13,608 nucleotides of DNA from the NCBI GenBank assembly GCA_964623915.1, contig CAZUVQ010000047.1:1-13608 (forward strand). Direction: 5' to 3'. How positions within the stretch are numbered: position 1 is the stretch's first letter; each line of letters starts with the position of its first letter. Of the stretch, positions 1 to 5,859 are shown one piece after another. The translations under genes and the position numbers were made by a program. Source of the stretch: CAZUVQ01 sp964623915. Its GTDB lineage: Bacteria > Bacillota > Clostridia > UMGS1883 > UMGS1540. The notes under the pieces are model-generated. The model was not told the DNA's origin. It was given only the letters and a program-made list of their open reading frames with translations, and ran no database searches.

Positions 1-53
1 CAACGCCGAAGATACTTGGTGGGTAACTGCCCGGGAAAATAGGTCGCTGCCGG
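1..53 (+). rRNA. 5S ribosomal RNA, 3' part (partial)
   Basis: The first ~50 bases read like the conserved 3' half of bacterial 5S rRNA, including GATACTTGGTGGG, then ACTGCCCGGGAAAATAGGTC and GCTGCCGG. The 5' half lies outside the window. The exact 3' end is uncertain by a few bases because the partner strand of the terminal helix is not visible. A strong hairpin terminator follows about 10 bases later, which fits the end of an rrn operon on the + strand. Confidence 0.9.
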
Positions 54-61
54 AACTTCTT

Positions 62-93
62 AAATAGACTACCAAAAGGTAGTCTATTTTTGT
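62..93 (+). terminator. rho-independent terminator of the rRNA operon
   Basis: A perfect 12-bp stem (62-73 pairing with 78-89, AAATAGACTACC / GGTAGTCTATTT) with an AAAA loop runs into a T-rich stretch. It lies directly downstream of the 5S rRNA and would stop rRNA transcription before luxS. Confidence 0.9.
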
Positions 94-111
94 TAATATG
101 TATTCAATTTA

Positions 112-140
112 TTGACTTTTGATACAAAATATAATAAAAT
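112..140 (+). promoter_or_regulatory. candidate sigma-A promoter of luxS-mtnN
   Basis: TTGACT at 112-117 and TAAAAT at 135-140 are separated by 17 bp. A TATAAT at 130-135 overlaps but is badly spaced from this -35. The promoter follows the rRNA terminator and would leave a leader of about 65 bases before luxS. No riboswitch-like structure was recognised in that leader. Confidence 0.6.
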
Positions 141-211
141 CATTAAAATTGCAGTAGCAATGCTTGGGAATTTGAGTTTAATACTCATAAATTATCTGAA
201 AGGAGATTTTT

Positions 212-667
212 ATGAATAAAATAGAAAGCTTTAAGGTAGACCACAGAAAAATAATGCCGGGTATTTATATCTCAAGGGTTGACGGTGATGTTATCACCTT
301 TGATATGCGCTTTAAAAAGCCCAATAATGGGGAATACCTTTCAAACATTGAAATGCATTCTTTTGAGCATATGTTTGCAACTTATATAAGAAATTCAGAG
401 ATTGCGGATTCTGTAATATATTTTGGCCCTATGGGCTGCCAAACAGGATTTTATCTCCTCACAAGGGATATATCAAAAGATAAGGTTTTGGAAGTTGTAA
501 TCGATACTTTGAAAAAAATTAATTTACATCAGGGTAATGTATTCGGTGCGAGTGAGATTGAATGTGGAAATTATAAAAACCTTAATTTAGATGCTGCAAA
601 GAGCGTTGCAGACGAGTATTGCAAAGCCCTGCATTTGAGAAGCAACGATTTTATTTACGAGGAGTAA
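212..667 (+). CDS. luxS: S-ribosylhomocysteine lyase (AI-2 synthase) LuxS
   Basis: Cleaves S-ribosylhomocysteine to homocysteine and DPD, the precursor of autoinducer 2; cytosolic metalloenzyme of the activated methyl cycle. The 151-residue product is close to the usual family length. The signature is complete: H49-S-F-E52-H53 in the HxxEH metal site, catalytic C76 in GPMGCQTGF, and the third metal ligand C118 in GASEIECGNY. The ATG at 212 is preceded by AAAGGAG at 199-205. It is the first gene of a two-gene operon, and its last codons carry the ribosome binding site of mtnN, 4 bases downstream. Whether the organism senses AI-2 or only recycles methyl donors cannot be told here, as no AI-2 receptor or importer gene is in the window. 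Confidence 0.97.
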   Translation: MNKIESFKVDHRKIMPGIYISRVDGDVITFDMRFKKPNNGEYLSNIEMHSFEHMFATYIRNSEIADSVIYFGPMGCQTGFYLLTRDISKDKVLEVVIDTLKKINLHQGNVFGASEIECGNYKNLNLDAAKSVADEYCKALHLRSNDFIYEE

Positions 668-671
668 TAAA

Positions 672-1355
672 ATGATAGGAATAATAGGTGCTATGGCAGT
701 TGAGATTGAGAAAATCACTGCTCTGATACAAAAAAAAAAAGAAAAGACAATAAGCGGGATAAAATTCGTGTCCGGATTTATAGGTAAATCAGAGGTTATA
801 ACAGCGGTTTGCGGAGTCGGCAAGGTTTTTGCCGCTGTCTGTACGCAAACTATGATTCTTGAATATCAACCCGAATTTATAATAAATGTCGGTGTTGCAG
901 GCGGTATAGCACAGTGCGTTAAAATTGGCGATATAGCCGTTGCTGGCGATGTAGTGCAGCATGATATGGACACATCTGCTTTAGGTGACCCGGTGGGTAT
1001 GATTTCGGGTATTGATGAGATATATATCCCCACAGATGAAAATATTACCAAATCTATTTCACTTGCAATAAAAGAAATTGGGATTAATACGGTTACAGGT
1101 ACAATTGTATCGGGAGACCAATTTATAAATAATAGTGAAAAGAAGGAATATTTAAGAAAAGCTTTTTCTGCTGTCGCCTGTGAAATGGAAGGCGCCGCTA
1201 TAGGGCATGTATGTCATATCAATTCTGTCCCTTTTGTTGTAATAAGAGCAATTTCAGATGTTGCTGACGATAGCTCAAGCATGGATTTTATGAAATTTGT
1301 AAATACTGCAGCTGATAATTCTGCTAAGGTAATAAAACATTTTCTTACTAAATGA
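672..1355 (+). CDS. mtnN: 5'-methylthioadenosine/S-adenosylhomocysteine nucleosidase
   Basis: Hydrolyses S-adenosylhomocysteine to adenine and S-ribosylhomocysteine (the LuxS substrate) and also cleaves methylthioadenosine. The 227-residue length matches the family. The N-terminal IGIIGAMAVE places the general acid-base E11, the glycine-rich NVGVAGG follows at 72-78, and ACEMEGAA (169-176) contains the ribose-binding pair E171/E173. D196 in AISDVADD is the conserved purine-contacting aspartate. The start at 672 uses GAGGAG at 659-664, inside the luxS 3' end, so the two genes are translationally close. The product acts one step before LuxS. One oddity is an 11-base A run at 730-740 encoding part of a lysine cluster (residues 20-24), which is prone to slippage. 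The gene ends at a hairpin terminator at 1359. Confidence 0.97.
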   Translation: MIGIIGAMAVEIEKITALIQKKKEKTISGIKFVSGFIGKSEVITAVCGVGKVFAAVCTQTMILEYQPEFIINVGVAGGIAQCVKIGDIAVAGDVVQHDMDTSALGDPVGMISGIDEIYIPTDENITKSISLAIKEIGINTVTGTIVSGDQFINNSEKKEYLRKAFSAVACEMEGAAIGHVCHINSVPFVVIRAISDVADDSSSMDFMKFVNTAADNSAKVIKHFLTK

Positions 1356-1358
1356 TAA

Positions 1359-1395
1359 AAACGGCTGGGAGTTAAATGTATACTCCCAGCCGTTT
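1359..1395. terminator. bidirectional hairpin terminator
   Basis: A perfect 14-bp stem (1359-1372 with 1382-1395, AAACGGCTGGGAGT / ACTCCCAGCCGTTT) has a 9-base loop and lies between the convergent mtnN and the minus-strand operon. Read on the minus strand the stem is followed by a run of T, the better terminator context. On the + strand the stem ends in TTT only. It begins 3 bases after the mtnN stop codon. Confidence 0.85.
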
Positions 1396-1467
1396 AAACT
1401 TATAAATTTATGTAATATGCCTTATATAAACTTATCACTAAATGAAGATTGTTATTGAAGTCCAATA

Positions 1468-1821
1468 TCAAAGCTTTTCGCCGCACTTTGAACAGTAATC
1501 GGAGCCCTTCTCAATGCCTTTGCCGCAGTTGGGGCATGCTATCATATTTTTATGCTCGATAATACGTGCTTGTTTATCCTCGATTTCAGCATATTTTGCA
1601 TCAATCAACAAACAAGTTTCGCTAATGTCCTCACTTGGTTCCTCGTTTTTACTGTATGCTTCATAAATAGTTCTACCAATATCACGCATTAGTCTGTCAA
1701 TTTCCGATTCCGCATCGGCAATCGATATTCTTAATTTTGTCACTTCCAGAAGTTCGGTTGATTTTGATACGGCAGTTTTAGCGGCCTTTTCAATTGTTTG
1801 TCTGATAGAGTTAACGTCCAT
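1468..1821 (-). CDS. small coiled-coil protein with C-terminal zinc ribbon
   Basis: This 117-residue protein has a helical N-terminal part of about 90 residues rich in charged and hydrophobic heptad-like positions, then a zinc ribbon CPNCG...CSKCG with cysteines at 96, 99, 110 and 113. No membrane segment or signal peptide is visible. Small zinc-ribbon proteins of this build are common in clostridia and mostly uncharacterised; I do not assign a function. The ATG at 1821 is supported by a strong AGGAGGT at 1828-1834, which overlaps the stop codon of the upstream MecA-like gene. It is the last gene of a three-gene minus-strand operon and is followed by the hairpin at 1359-1395. Position next to a Clp adaptor might hint at a role in protein quality control, but that is only context. 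Confidence 0.85.
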   Translation of the reverse strand: MDVNSIRQTIEKAAKTAVSKSTELLEVTKLRISIADAESEIDRLMRDIGRTIYEAYSKNEEPSEDISETCLLIDAKYAEIEDKQARIIEHKNMIACPNCGKGIEKGSDYCSKCGEKL

Positions 1822-1832
1822 TTAAATACCTC

Positions 1833-2417
1833 CTACAAAAAATATTTATTTATCGTTTCAATTGCGTTGCCTTGTGCAATTAAATTTCCGTATTCTTGCA
1901 AGAATGAAACAGATAATTCAGTTTTATTGACGGAAACGGCATAATCAATAAGACCGGAAAGCCTTTCATTAGCTTCCGGCAGAACAAGATAGTAAGCGCC
2001 TTTATATAAATACAGGTCACTGATGACATCCGAAGTATTAAGAATTTTTATATAATCCGACAAATCATCAAGTGTTGAAAACATGTATATTCCGTAAGGG
2101 ACTTTTTGAAGCACGGATTTTGTCCTTAAAAGCTTCTTTTTAAGCTGAGGGGGAATCATTAATTCCTTGTTGCTGTCAGGCATAGTAACAAAAAATACAA
2201 TACCATCAGGCTTTTGCATTGCTTCAATCATGAGCCCGGGATAATCAAGCATTTTCACTCCTGTTTCATTTTCAGCTCTTTTTATTAAATCTATAAAAAA
2301 TTCATGTGTTTCCTGTGTATTTGAAATTATACTTTCCGCCGCAATTCCCCATCTCATCAGGTCATCATTTGATACGGTTAATTTAACTTTGTTTTGCGAT
2401 ATACGTTCTATTTTCAT
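1833..2417 (-). CDS. MecA-like adaptor protein for a Clp protease
   Basis: The N-terminus (MKIERISQNKVKLTVSNDDL) resembles that of MecA/YpbH, and the C-terminal half (about 105-194, from PYGIYMFSTLDDLSDYIK onward) resembles the ClpC-binding domain. In Bacillus, MecA links substrates such as ComK to ClpC for degradation and promotes ClpC assembly. At 194 residues it is somewhat shorter than B. subtilis MecA (about 218), mainly in the middle linker. No competence gene is present in this window, so the substrate is unknown. The ATG at 2417 is preceded by a GGTGA-type site. It is the middle gene of an operon, 18 bases after the PHP gene and 11 bases before the zinc-ribbon gene. The symbol is left blank because paralogues MecA and YpbH cannot be separated here. 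Confidence 0.85.
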   Translation of the reverse strand: MKIERISQNKVKLTVSNDDLMRWGIAAESIISNTQETHEFFIDLIKRAENETGVKMLDYPGLMIEAMQKPDGIVFFVTMPDSNKELMIPPQLKKKLLRTKSVLQKVPYGIYMFSTLDDLSDYIKILNTSDVISDLYLYKGAYYLVLPEANERLSGLIDYAVSVNKTELSVSFLQEYGNLIAQGNAIETINKYFL

Positions 2418-2435
2418 GTGCGTTCACCGCCCTTT

Positions 2436-3239
2436 TTAAATTTCTATTTTGTGGAAGGTAGGCTTTCTGTCTTTGTATGTAGCAATATACTTAAATCCTG
2501 CACGCTCTGCAAGAGATATGCCACGCTTTATACATATGCCGACGTTTGCAGCCGTATGAGAATCAGACCCTACAGTTATTATTTCTCCGCCCATTGATTT
2601 ATATTTTTTAATTATCTCAATAGGAGGGAGAGATGTAAAACCTTTACAGCGAAGAGTTGAAACGTTAATTTCAAGGCCTTTGCCTCGTGCTACAATCTGC
2701 CTTAATACAAGTTGCGCAAGGTCGTCATAATCATGAATATTCAAAGGAATTTTCTGTCTGTGCATATAGCGACATATATAATTAATATGTCCAAAAACAT
2801 CATATAGACCGGTTTTTGCCACATCTGCCGCCTCAAGAAAATACTTCTCAAGCCATGAACGGCAATTTGCCATAGTATATGTCTGAAACGCCAAATCTAT
2901 TGAGCCTTCGGTGTAATGCAAGGATCCTATTACAAAATCAAACCGGTAACTGCTCAGTAAACGTTCTATGCTCTCGGCGAAAAAATGAGCCTGACCTACT
3001 TCAACACCCGCAAGAATTTCTATTTTTTCTCCGCATTTATCTTTAGCTTTATGAATACTTCTGAAAAACCCTTCGGCATCATATTCGGGATAGTCAGGTG
3101 AGCCAACAAAAGGTTCAAAATGGTCAGTAAAAGTGATGTGAGTTATACCTCGGGCGATTGCACGCACTACTGATGCTTCTATAGGTGTCTGAGAATCAAA
3201 GGAAAATTCACTGTGTACATGAGAATCAGGAATAACCAT
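2436..3239 (-). CDS. PHP-domain phosphoesterase, HisJ-type histidinol-phosphatase family
   Basis: The product of 267 residues is a typical length for HisJ-family PHP phosphatases, which use a trinuclear metal site. The expected ligands appear in order: H7 and H9 in DSHVHSEFS, H40 in FTDH, E80 in AGVEVG, H108 in GSLHY, H151 in FGHI, and D226/H228 in GSDSH. The reading frame stays open upstream to 3311, but the ATG at 3239 is preferred: it has GGGGTGA just upstream, it starts right before the first metal motif, and the upstream codons overlap the promoter. The family member in histidine synthesis dephosphorylates histidinol phosphate, but no his gene is in the window, so the real substrate may differ. 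First gene of the operon with the MecA-like and zinc-ribbon genes. Confidence 0.9.
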   Translation of the reverse strand: MVIPDSHVHSEFSFDSQTPIEASVVRAIARGITHITFTDHFEPFVGSPDYPEYDAEGFFRSIHKAKDKCGEKIEILAGVEVGQAHFFAESIERLLSSYRFDFVIGSLHYTEGSIDLAFQTYTMANCRSWLEKYFLEAADVAKTGLYDVFGHINYICRYMHRQKIPLNIHDYDDLAQLVLRQIVARGKGLEINVSTLRCKGFTSLPPIEIIKKYKSMGGEIITVGSDSHTAANVGICIKRGISLAERAGFKYIATYKDRKPTFHKIEI

Positions 3240-3269
3240 TGCTGTCACCCCACTTCTTATTATACCTAT

Positions 3270-3298
3270 ATTATAGCTTATATTAGTATAAAAATCAA
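3270..3298 (-). promoter_or_regulatory. sigma-A-type promoter of the PHP operon
   Basis: On the minus strand TTGATT (3293-3298) and TATAAT (3270-3275) are 17 bp apart, upstream of the preferred PHP start at 3239. This supports the shorter start, since translation from 3311 would begin upstream of the promoter. Confidence 0.8.
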
Positions 3299-3376
3299 TA
3301 CTTATTATCAAGATTTCATAGTCATACAGGTAACCTGTTAAATTTTAATAAAAAGTATAAAATTTTTGCAAAAAGC

Positions 3377-3405
3377 TTTACAAAAGTGTGAAATAGTAGT
3401 AAAAT
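3377..3405 (+). promoter_or_regulatory. sigma-A-type promoter of the ThuA-like gene
   Basis: TTTACA (3377-3382) and TAAAAT (3400-3405) are separated by 17 bp. It is divergent from the PHP promoter, with about 78 bp between the two -35 hexamers. The predicted transcript starts around 3412, so the leader is short. Confidence 0.7.
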
Positions 3406-3435
3406 TATTAAATGAAAACTAAATTGGAGGCAGTC

Positions 3436-4149
3436 ATGATTAAGGTTACAGTCTGGAACGAGTTTATTCACGAAAAGAAACAAGAAAGAGCAAAAGAAGT
3501 TTATCCTGAAGGAATACATAAAACAATAGCTGATTTTTTACAGTCAGATGACATAATTGTTCGCACTGCTACGCTTGATGATGAGGACTGCGGTCTTACA
3601 GAAGAAGTTTTAGCGGATACGGATGTTCTGTTCTGGTGGGGGCATGTTGGGCACGATAAAGTTCCCGATGAAATAGCCAGCCGTGTTCATAAAGCTGTTC
3701 TTTGCGGAATGGGGTTTGTTGTTCTTCATTCAGGTCATCATTCAAAACCATTTAAGCTGCTGATGGGCACCACGTGCAATCTCACCTGGCGTGAAGACGG
3801 CGATTTTGAGAGGGTATGGGTAGTTACTCCATCGCATCCTATTGCAAAGGGCATCGGAAGGTATATTGAGCTTCCTCATGAGGAGGCATACGGAGAACCT
3901 TTTGATATACCTGAACCGGATAAGCTTATTATGATAGGTTCATTTGAACATGGAGAAGTTTTCCGTGCCGGGTGCTGTTACAGACGTGGAAACGGAAAGA
4001 TTTTTTATTTCCAGCCAGGGCATGAGACGTTTCCCACTTTTCACAACAAGGACGTTCAGACGGTTTTGAAGAATGCTGTTTACTGGGCAAAACCCGAGTA
4101 CAGAGTATCAGAAATGTTGTGTCCAAAAGTAGAAAGAATTGATAAATAG
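3436..4149 (+). CDS. ThuA-like (trehalose utilization family) protein
   Basis: This 237-residue protein has the class I glutamine amidotransferase-like fold pattern of ThuA: IKVTVWNEF at the N-terminus, VLFWWGHVGHDKVPDEI, then GFVVLHSGHHSKPFKLLMG (about 93-111), HEEAYGEPFDIP, and a C-terminal GNGKIFYFQPGHETFPTFHN. ThuA proteins are implicated in disaccharide (trehalose/maltose) metabolism in rhizobia, with a biochemical role that is poorly defined. No sugar gene is nearby. The ATG at 3436 is chosen over the in-frame ATG at 3412 because GGAGG lies at 3426-3430 and because 3412 is near the predicted transcription start. It appears to be a single-gene transcription unit. Confidence 0.88.
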   Translation: MIKVTVWNEFIHEKKQERAKEVYPEGIHKTIADFLQSDDIIVRTATLDDEDCGLTEEVLADTDVLFWWGHVGHDKVPDEIASRVHKAVLCGMGFVVLHSGHHSKPFKLLMGTTCNLTWREDGDFERVWVVTPSHPIAKGIGRYIELPHEEAYGEPFDIPEPDKLIMIGSFEHGEVFRAGCCYRRGNGKIFYFQPGHETFPTFHNKDVQTVLKNAVYWAKPEYRVSEMLCPKVERIDK

Positions 4150-4169
4150 CTTAAGAGGCAATAAGAAAA

Positions 4170-4232
4170 ACATGCACAGTAGGGGCAATGTTCAGTAACT
4201 CACAGGCTGAAACTTTGCCCCTACGTACATGT
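4170..4232. repeat. 63-bp imperfect inverted repeat, likely terminator and possibly a repeat-family member
   Basis: The arms are ACATG-C-AC-A-GTAGGGGCAA (4170-4188) and TTGCCCCTAC-GTACATGT (4215-4232): 17 pairs plus one mismatch and one bulged base. The 26-base loop contains a smaller TTCAG/CTGAA stem (4191-4195 with 4207-4211). It lies between the convergent ThuA-like and SCP2-like genes. On the minus strand it is followed by GTTTTTCTTATT, so it can terminate the SCP2-like gene; on the + strand no good T run follows. The GTAGGGGC...GCCCCTAC core recalls intergenic hairpin repeats I remember from clostridial genomes, but no second copy exists in this window. Confidence 0.75.
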
Positions 4233-4252
4233 AAGTAAAACTATTCTTCGTT

Positions 4253-4666
4253 TTATGATTCAGTACTTTTTTTCTTTCCGGTCGTTTTTTTGCTTACTGT
4301 TTCGGTATTAGTGTCAACGCTTTTTGCTGTTCTTCTTCTGACCGGCTTTACTATTGCACCGGCTAACATTTTTATATCTTCAATGTCTCCTTCAATTGTT
4401 ATATCCCCCGAAAGAAAAGCCTTCACAGGGTCAAGCTTTCCTGAAAGTATATCCGAAAAAGCTTGAGATGAAGCTGTTATCATAGAGGTATAATCATTGT
4501 AGTCATAAGGTTCAACAGATAAAGAACCGTCAACATTGGCAATATAAAAGCTGCCGCTGCTTTCCTCGTCAGTCATGTTGACTTGTGTTGCAAAGCTCTT
4601 TGTGAGCCTTGATTCATCAACATTGATTTTTTTCTTCAGATTTTCGAATTGTTCATAATATGACAT
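4253..4666 (-). CDS. SCP2 sterol-binding-domain-like protein
   Basis: This 137-residue protein has the SCP2 signature SDILSGKLDPVKAFLSGDITIEGDIEDIKML at about 71-101, shown here only by its key blocks SGKLDPVKAF and GDITIEGDI. SCP2-like domains bind lipids or acyl chains in a hydrophobic tunnel; the bacterial single-domain versions are mostly uncharacterised. After the domain comes a basic tail (PVRRRTAK...KKTTGKKKSTES) that looks disordered and could contact nucleic acid or acidic membrane lipid, which is inference. There is no signal peptide, so it should be cytosolic. The ATG at 4666 has GGGGTGA upstream. It lies 111 bases after the secreted-protein gene in the same direction and is followed by the inverted repeat at 4170-4232. 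Confidence 0.8.
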   Translation of the reverse strand: MSYYEQFENLKKKINVDESRLTKSFATQVNMTDEESSGSFYIANVDGSLSVEPYDYNDYTSMITASSQAFSDILSGKLDPVKAFLSGDITIEGDIEDIKMLAGAIVKPVRRRTAKSVDTNTETVSKKTTGKKKSTES

Positions 4667-4749
4667 AAAATCACCCCAAAGGTTTATTTGTTACTGCTAC
4701 TGCAGCTACATGAATTTCTTTATATTCTATTATAATCAATTTCACAAAA

Positions 4750-4777
4750 ATTATACATAAAATCAAGGAATTTACAA
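4750..4777 (-). promoter_or_regulatory. candidate promoter of the SCP2-like gene
   Basis: On the minus strand TTGTAA (4772-4777) and TATAAT (4750-4755) are 16 bp apart, immediately downstream of the stop codon of the secreted-protein gene. A second TATAAT at 4729-4734 lacks a good -35. No convincing terminator separates the two genes, so readthrough from the secreted-protein promoter is also possible. Confidence 0.45.
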
Positions 4778-5734
4778 TTAATTATTGTGTGTACTAATTT
4801 CTATTATTCTGAAGTTAAATGGGTCCTCATTATACTCAAGTTTTATGCATGCATACTGTGATTCAAGCAAAAATGAAGGGCCGCGTTCGGAAGAAATAAA
4901 TTCCCAAGACAAAGTGCTGTCATTCCAGCAAAACCATTTTCTTGAAGCGGCAGAATCGTAAAAATCCCAGAATCCAAACATATAAGGGCTTTCAAGATTG
5001 GTTATCTTAAATTTAAACTCTCTGTTTGCATGAATCACTTCTTCGGTTGCATAGCTTACAATGGCGATGTAAGATTGAGCAATATCAATTGTTTTAATTT
5101 CATAAAAATTAGGATCACCGTTTATCTCAAGTTTAATTGTAAGAGATGTTAATTCTGTTTCAAGTTCTGCTGCTGCTGCATTGCCGAACTGCGTCCAGTT
5201 ACTTATTGTATCATCCCAGTAAAACCATTTTTGAGAAGAAGAATTCTGCGAAGTGTCCAAAAATCTTACCACGCCTTTGTCTGCAATATACTTGTTTTCA
5301 GACAAAGGATTTTGGCAAAGGAAGTTAGCCTTTGGGTCAGAGTATTTATTGTTGACCCATTCAGAGTTATCTGCAAAAATAACTTTTTTGCAGACATAAT
5401 CTGAAACATAAAATAATTTCGGATATGTACGTAAATAATAATTTCTACTGTCATGAGTGAAATAGCCGGGAGTGTTGAGATTTGAGATAGTAACGACAGC
5501 ATTTTCTTTCAGCAAGGTATTGTCCTCACTGTAAAAATCCATTTCGATTTTGGTTTCGAGAATGTTTAAGATTGACGTGTTGATAAATTCAAACTCAAGG
5601 ATAGGATATTCGCCATCTGACTTGATTTTTATCGAATAATTAATGGGGCAGGGACCTTCAGCCATGGCAGGAACAACTGCAACTGATCCCATAAAAAGAA
5701 AAGTAACAATAAATATTACCATTGTCTTTTTCAT
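4778..5734 (-). CDS. secreted protein of unknown function with a duplicated Trp-rich module
   Basis: I do not recognise this 318-residue protein. It begins with a clear Sec signal peptide, MKKTMVIFIVTFLFMGSVA ending in PAMA, with likely cleavage after residue 25. No LPxTG motif, lipobox, transmembrane anchor or S-layer homology domain is seen, so it should be released or held non-covalently. The second half contains two related segments of about 60 residues. One centres on QKWFYWDDTISNW (about 168-180) and ends LEINGDPNFYEIKTIDI. The other centres on RKWFCWNDSTLSW (about 265-277) and ends LEYNEDPFNFRIIEIS. The ATG at 5734 is preferred over a GTG at 5743: the GAGGTGA ribosome binding site overlaps the GTG and sits 8 bases from the ATG. 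It has its own promoter at 5753-5781. Confidence 0.85.
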   Translation of the reverse strand: MKKTMVIFIVTFLFMGSVAVVPAMAEGPCPINYSIKIKSDGEYPILEFEFINTSILNILETKIEMDFYSEDNTLLKENAVVTISNLNTPGYFTHDSRNYYLRTYPKLFYVSDYVCKKVIFADNSEWVNNKYSDPKANFLCQNPLSENKYIADKGVVRFLDTSQNSSSQKWFYWDDTISNWTQFGNAAAAELETELTSLTIKLEINGDPNFYEIKTIDIAQSYIAIVSYATEEVIHANREFKFKITNLESPYMFGFWDFYDSAASRKWFCWNDSTLSWEFISSERGPSFLLESQYACIKLEYNEDPFNFRIIEISTHNN

Positions 5735-5752
5735 GTATATCACCTCAATATT

Positions 5753-5781
5753 AATATACTTTATTATAAAGAAAATGTCAA
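5753..5781 (-). promoter_or_regulatory. strong sigma-A-type promoter of the secreted-protein gene
   Basis: On the minus strand a perfect TTGACA (5776-5781) and TATATT (5753-5758) are 17 bp apart, about 20 bases upstream of the start codon. It lies between the sigG terminator and the gene, so this gene is expressed independently of sigG, presumably in vegetative cells. Confidence 0.8.
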
Positions 5782-5791
5782 GAGCTCCAGT

Positions 5792-5836
5792 AAAAAAAGA
5801 GGCATTGCAAGCTTTTTAGCTTGCAATACCTCTTTT
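5792..5836 (-). terminator. rho-independent terminator of sigG
   Basis: Read on the minus strand, AAAAGAGGTATTGCAAGCT (5836-5818) pairs with AGCTTGCAATGCCTCTTTT (5813-5795) with one G-U pair, and the T run continues to 5792. It starts 24 bases past the sigG stop codon. Confidence 0.92.
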
Positions 5837-5859
5837 GGTGCATTATAATCGTTTTTGTA

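Noticed and set aside
130..135. TATAAT upstream of luxS as the -10 element
   Set aside because: It lies only 12 bp from the TTGACT hexamer; the overlapping TAAAAT at 135-140 gives the standard 17-bp spacing.
53..211. Possible riboswitch (SAM or SAH type) before luxS
   Set aside because: Apart from the rRNA terminator no conserved aptamer-like helices or anti-terminator arrangement could be found, and the predicted leader is short.
587..823. Minus-strand open frame of 78 codons across the luxS-mtnN junction
   Set aside because: It is antisense to two well-supported genes, has no clear ribosome binding site, and its composition follows the complementary strand.
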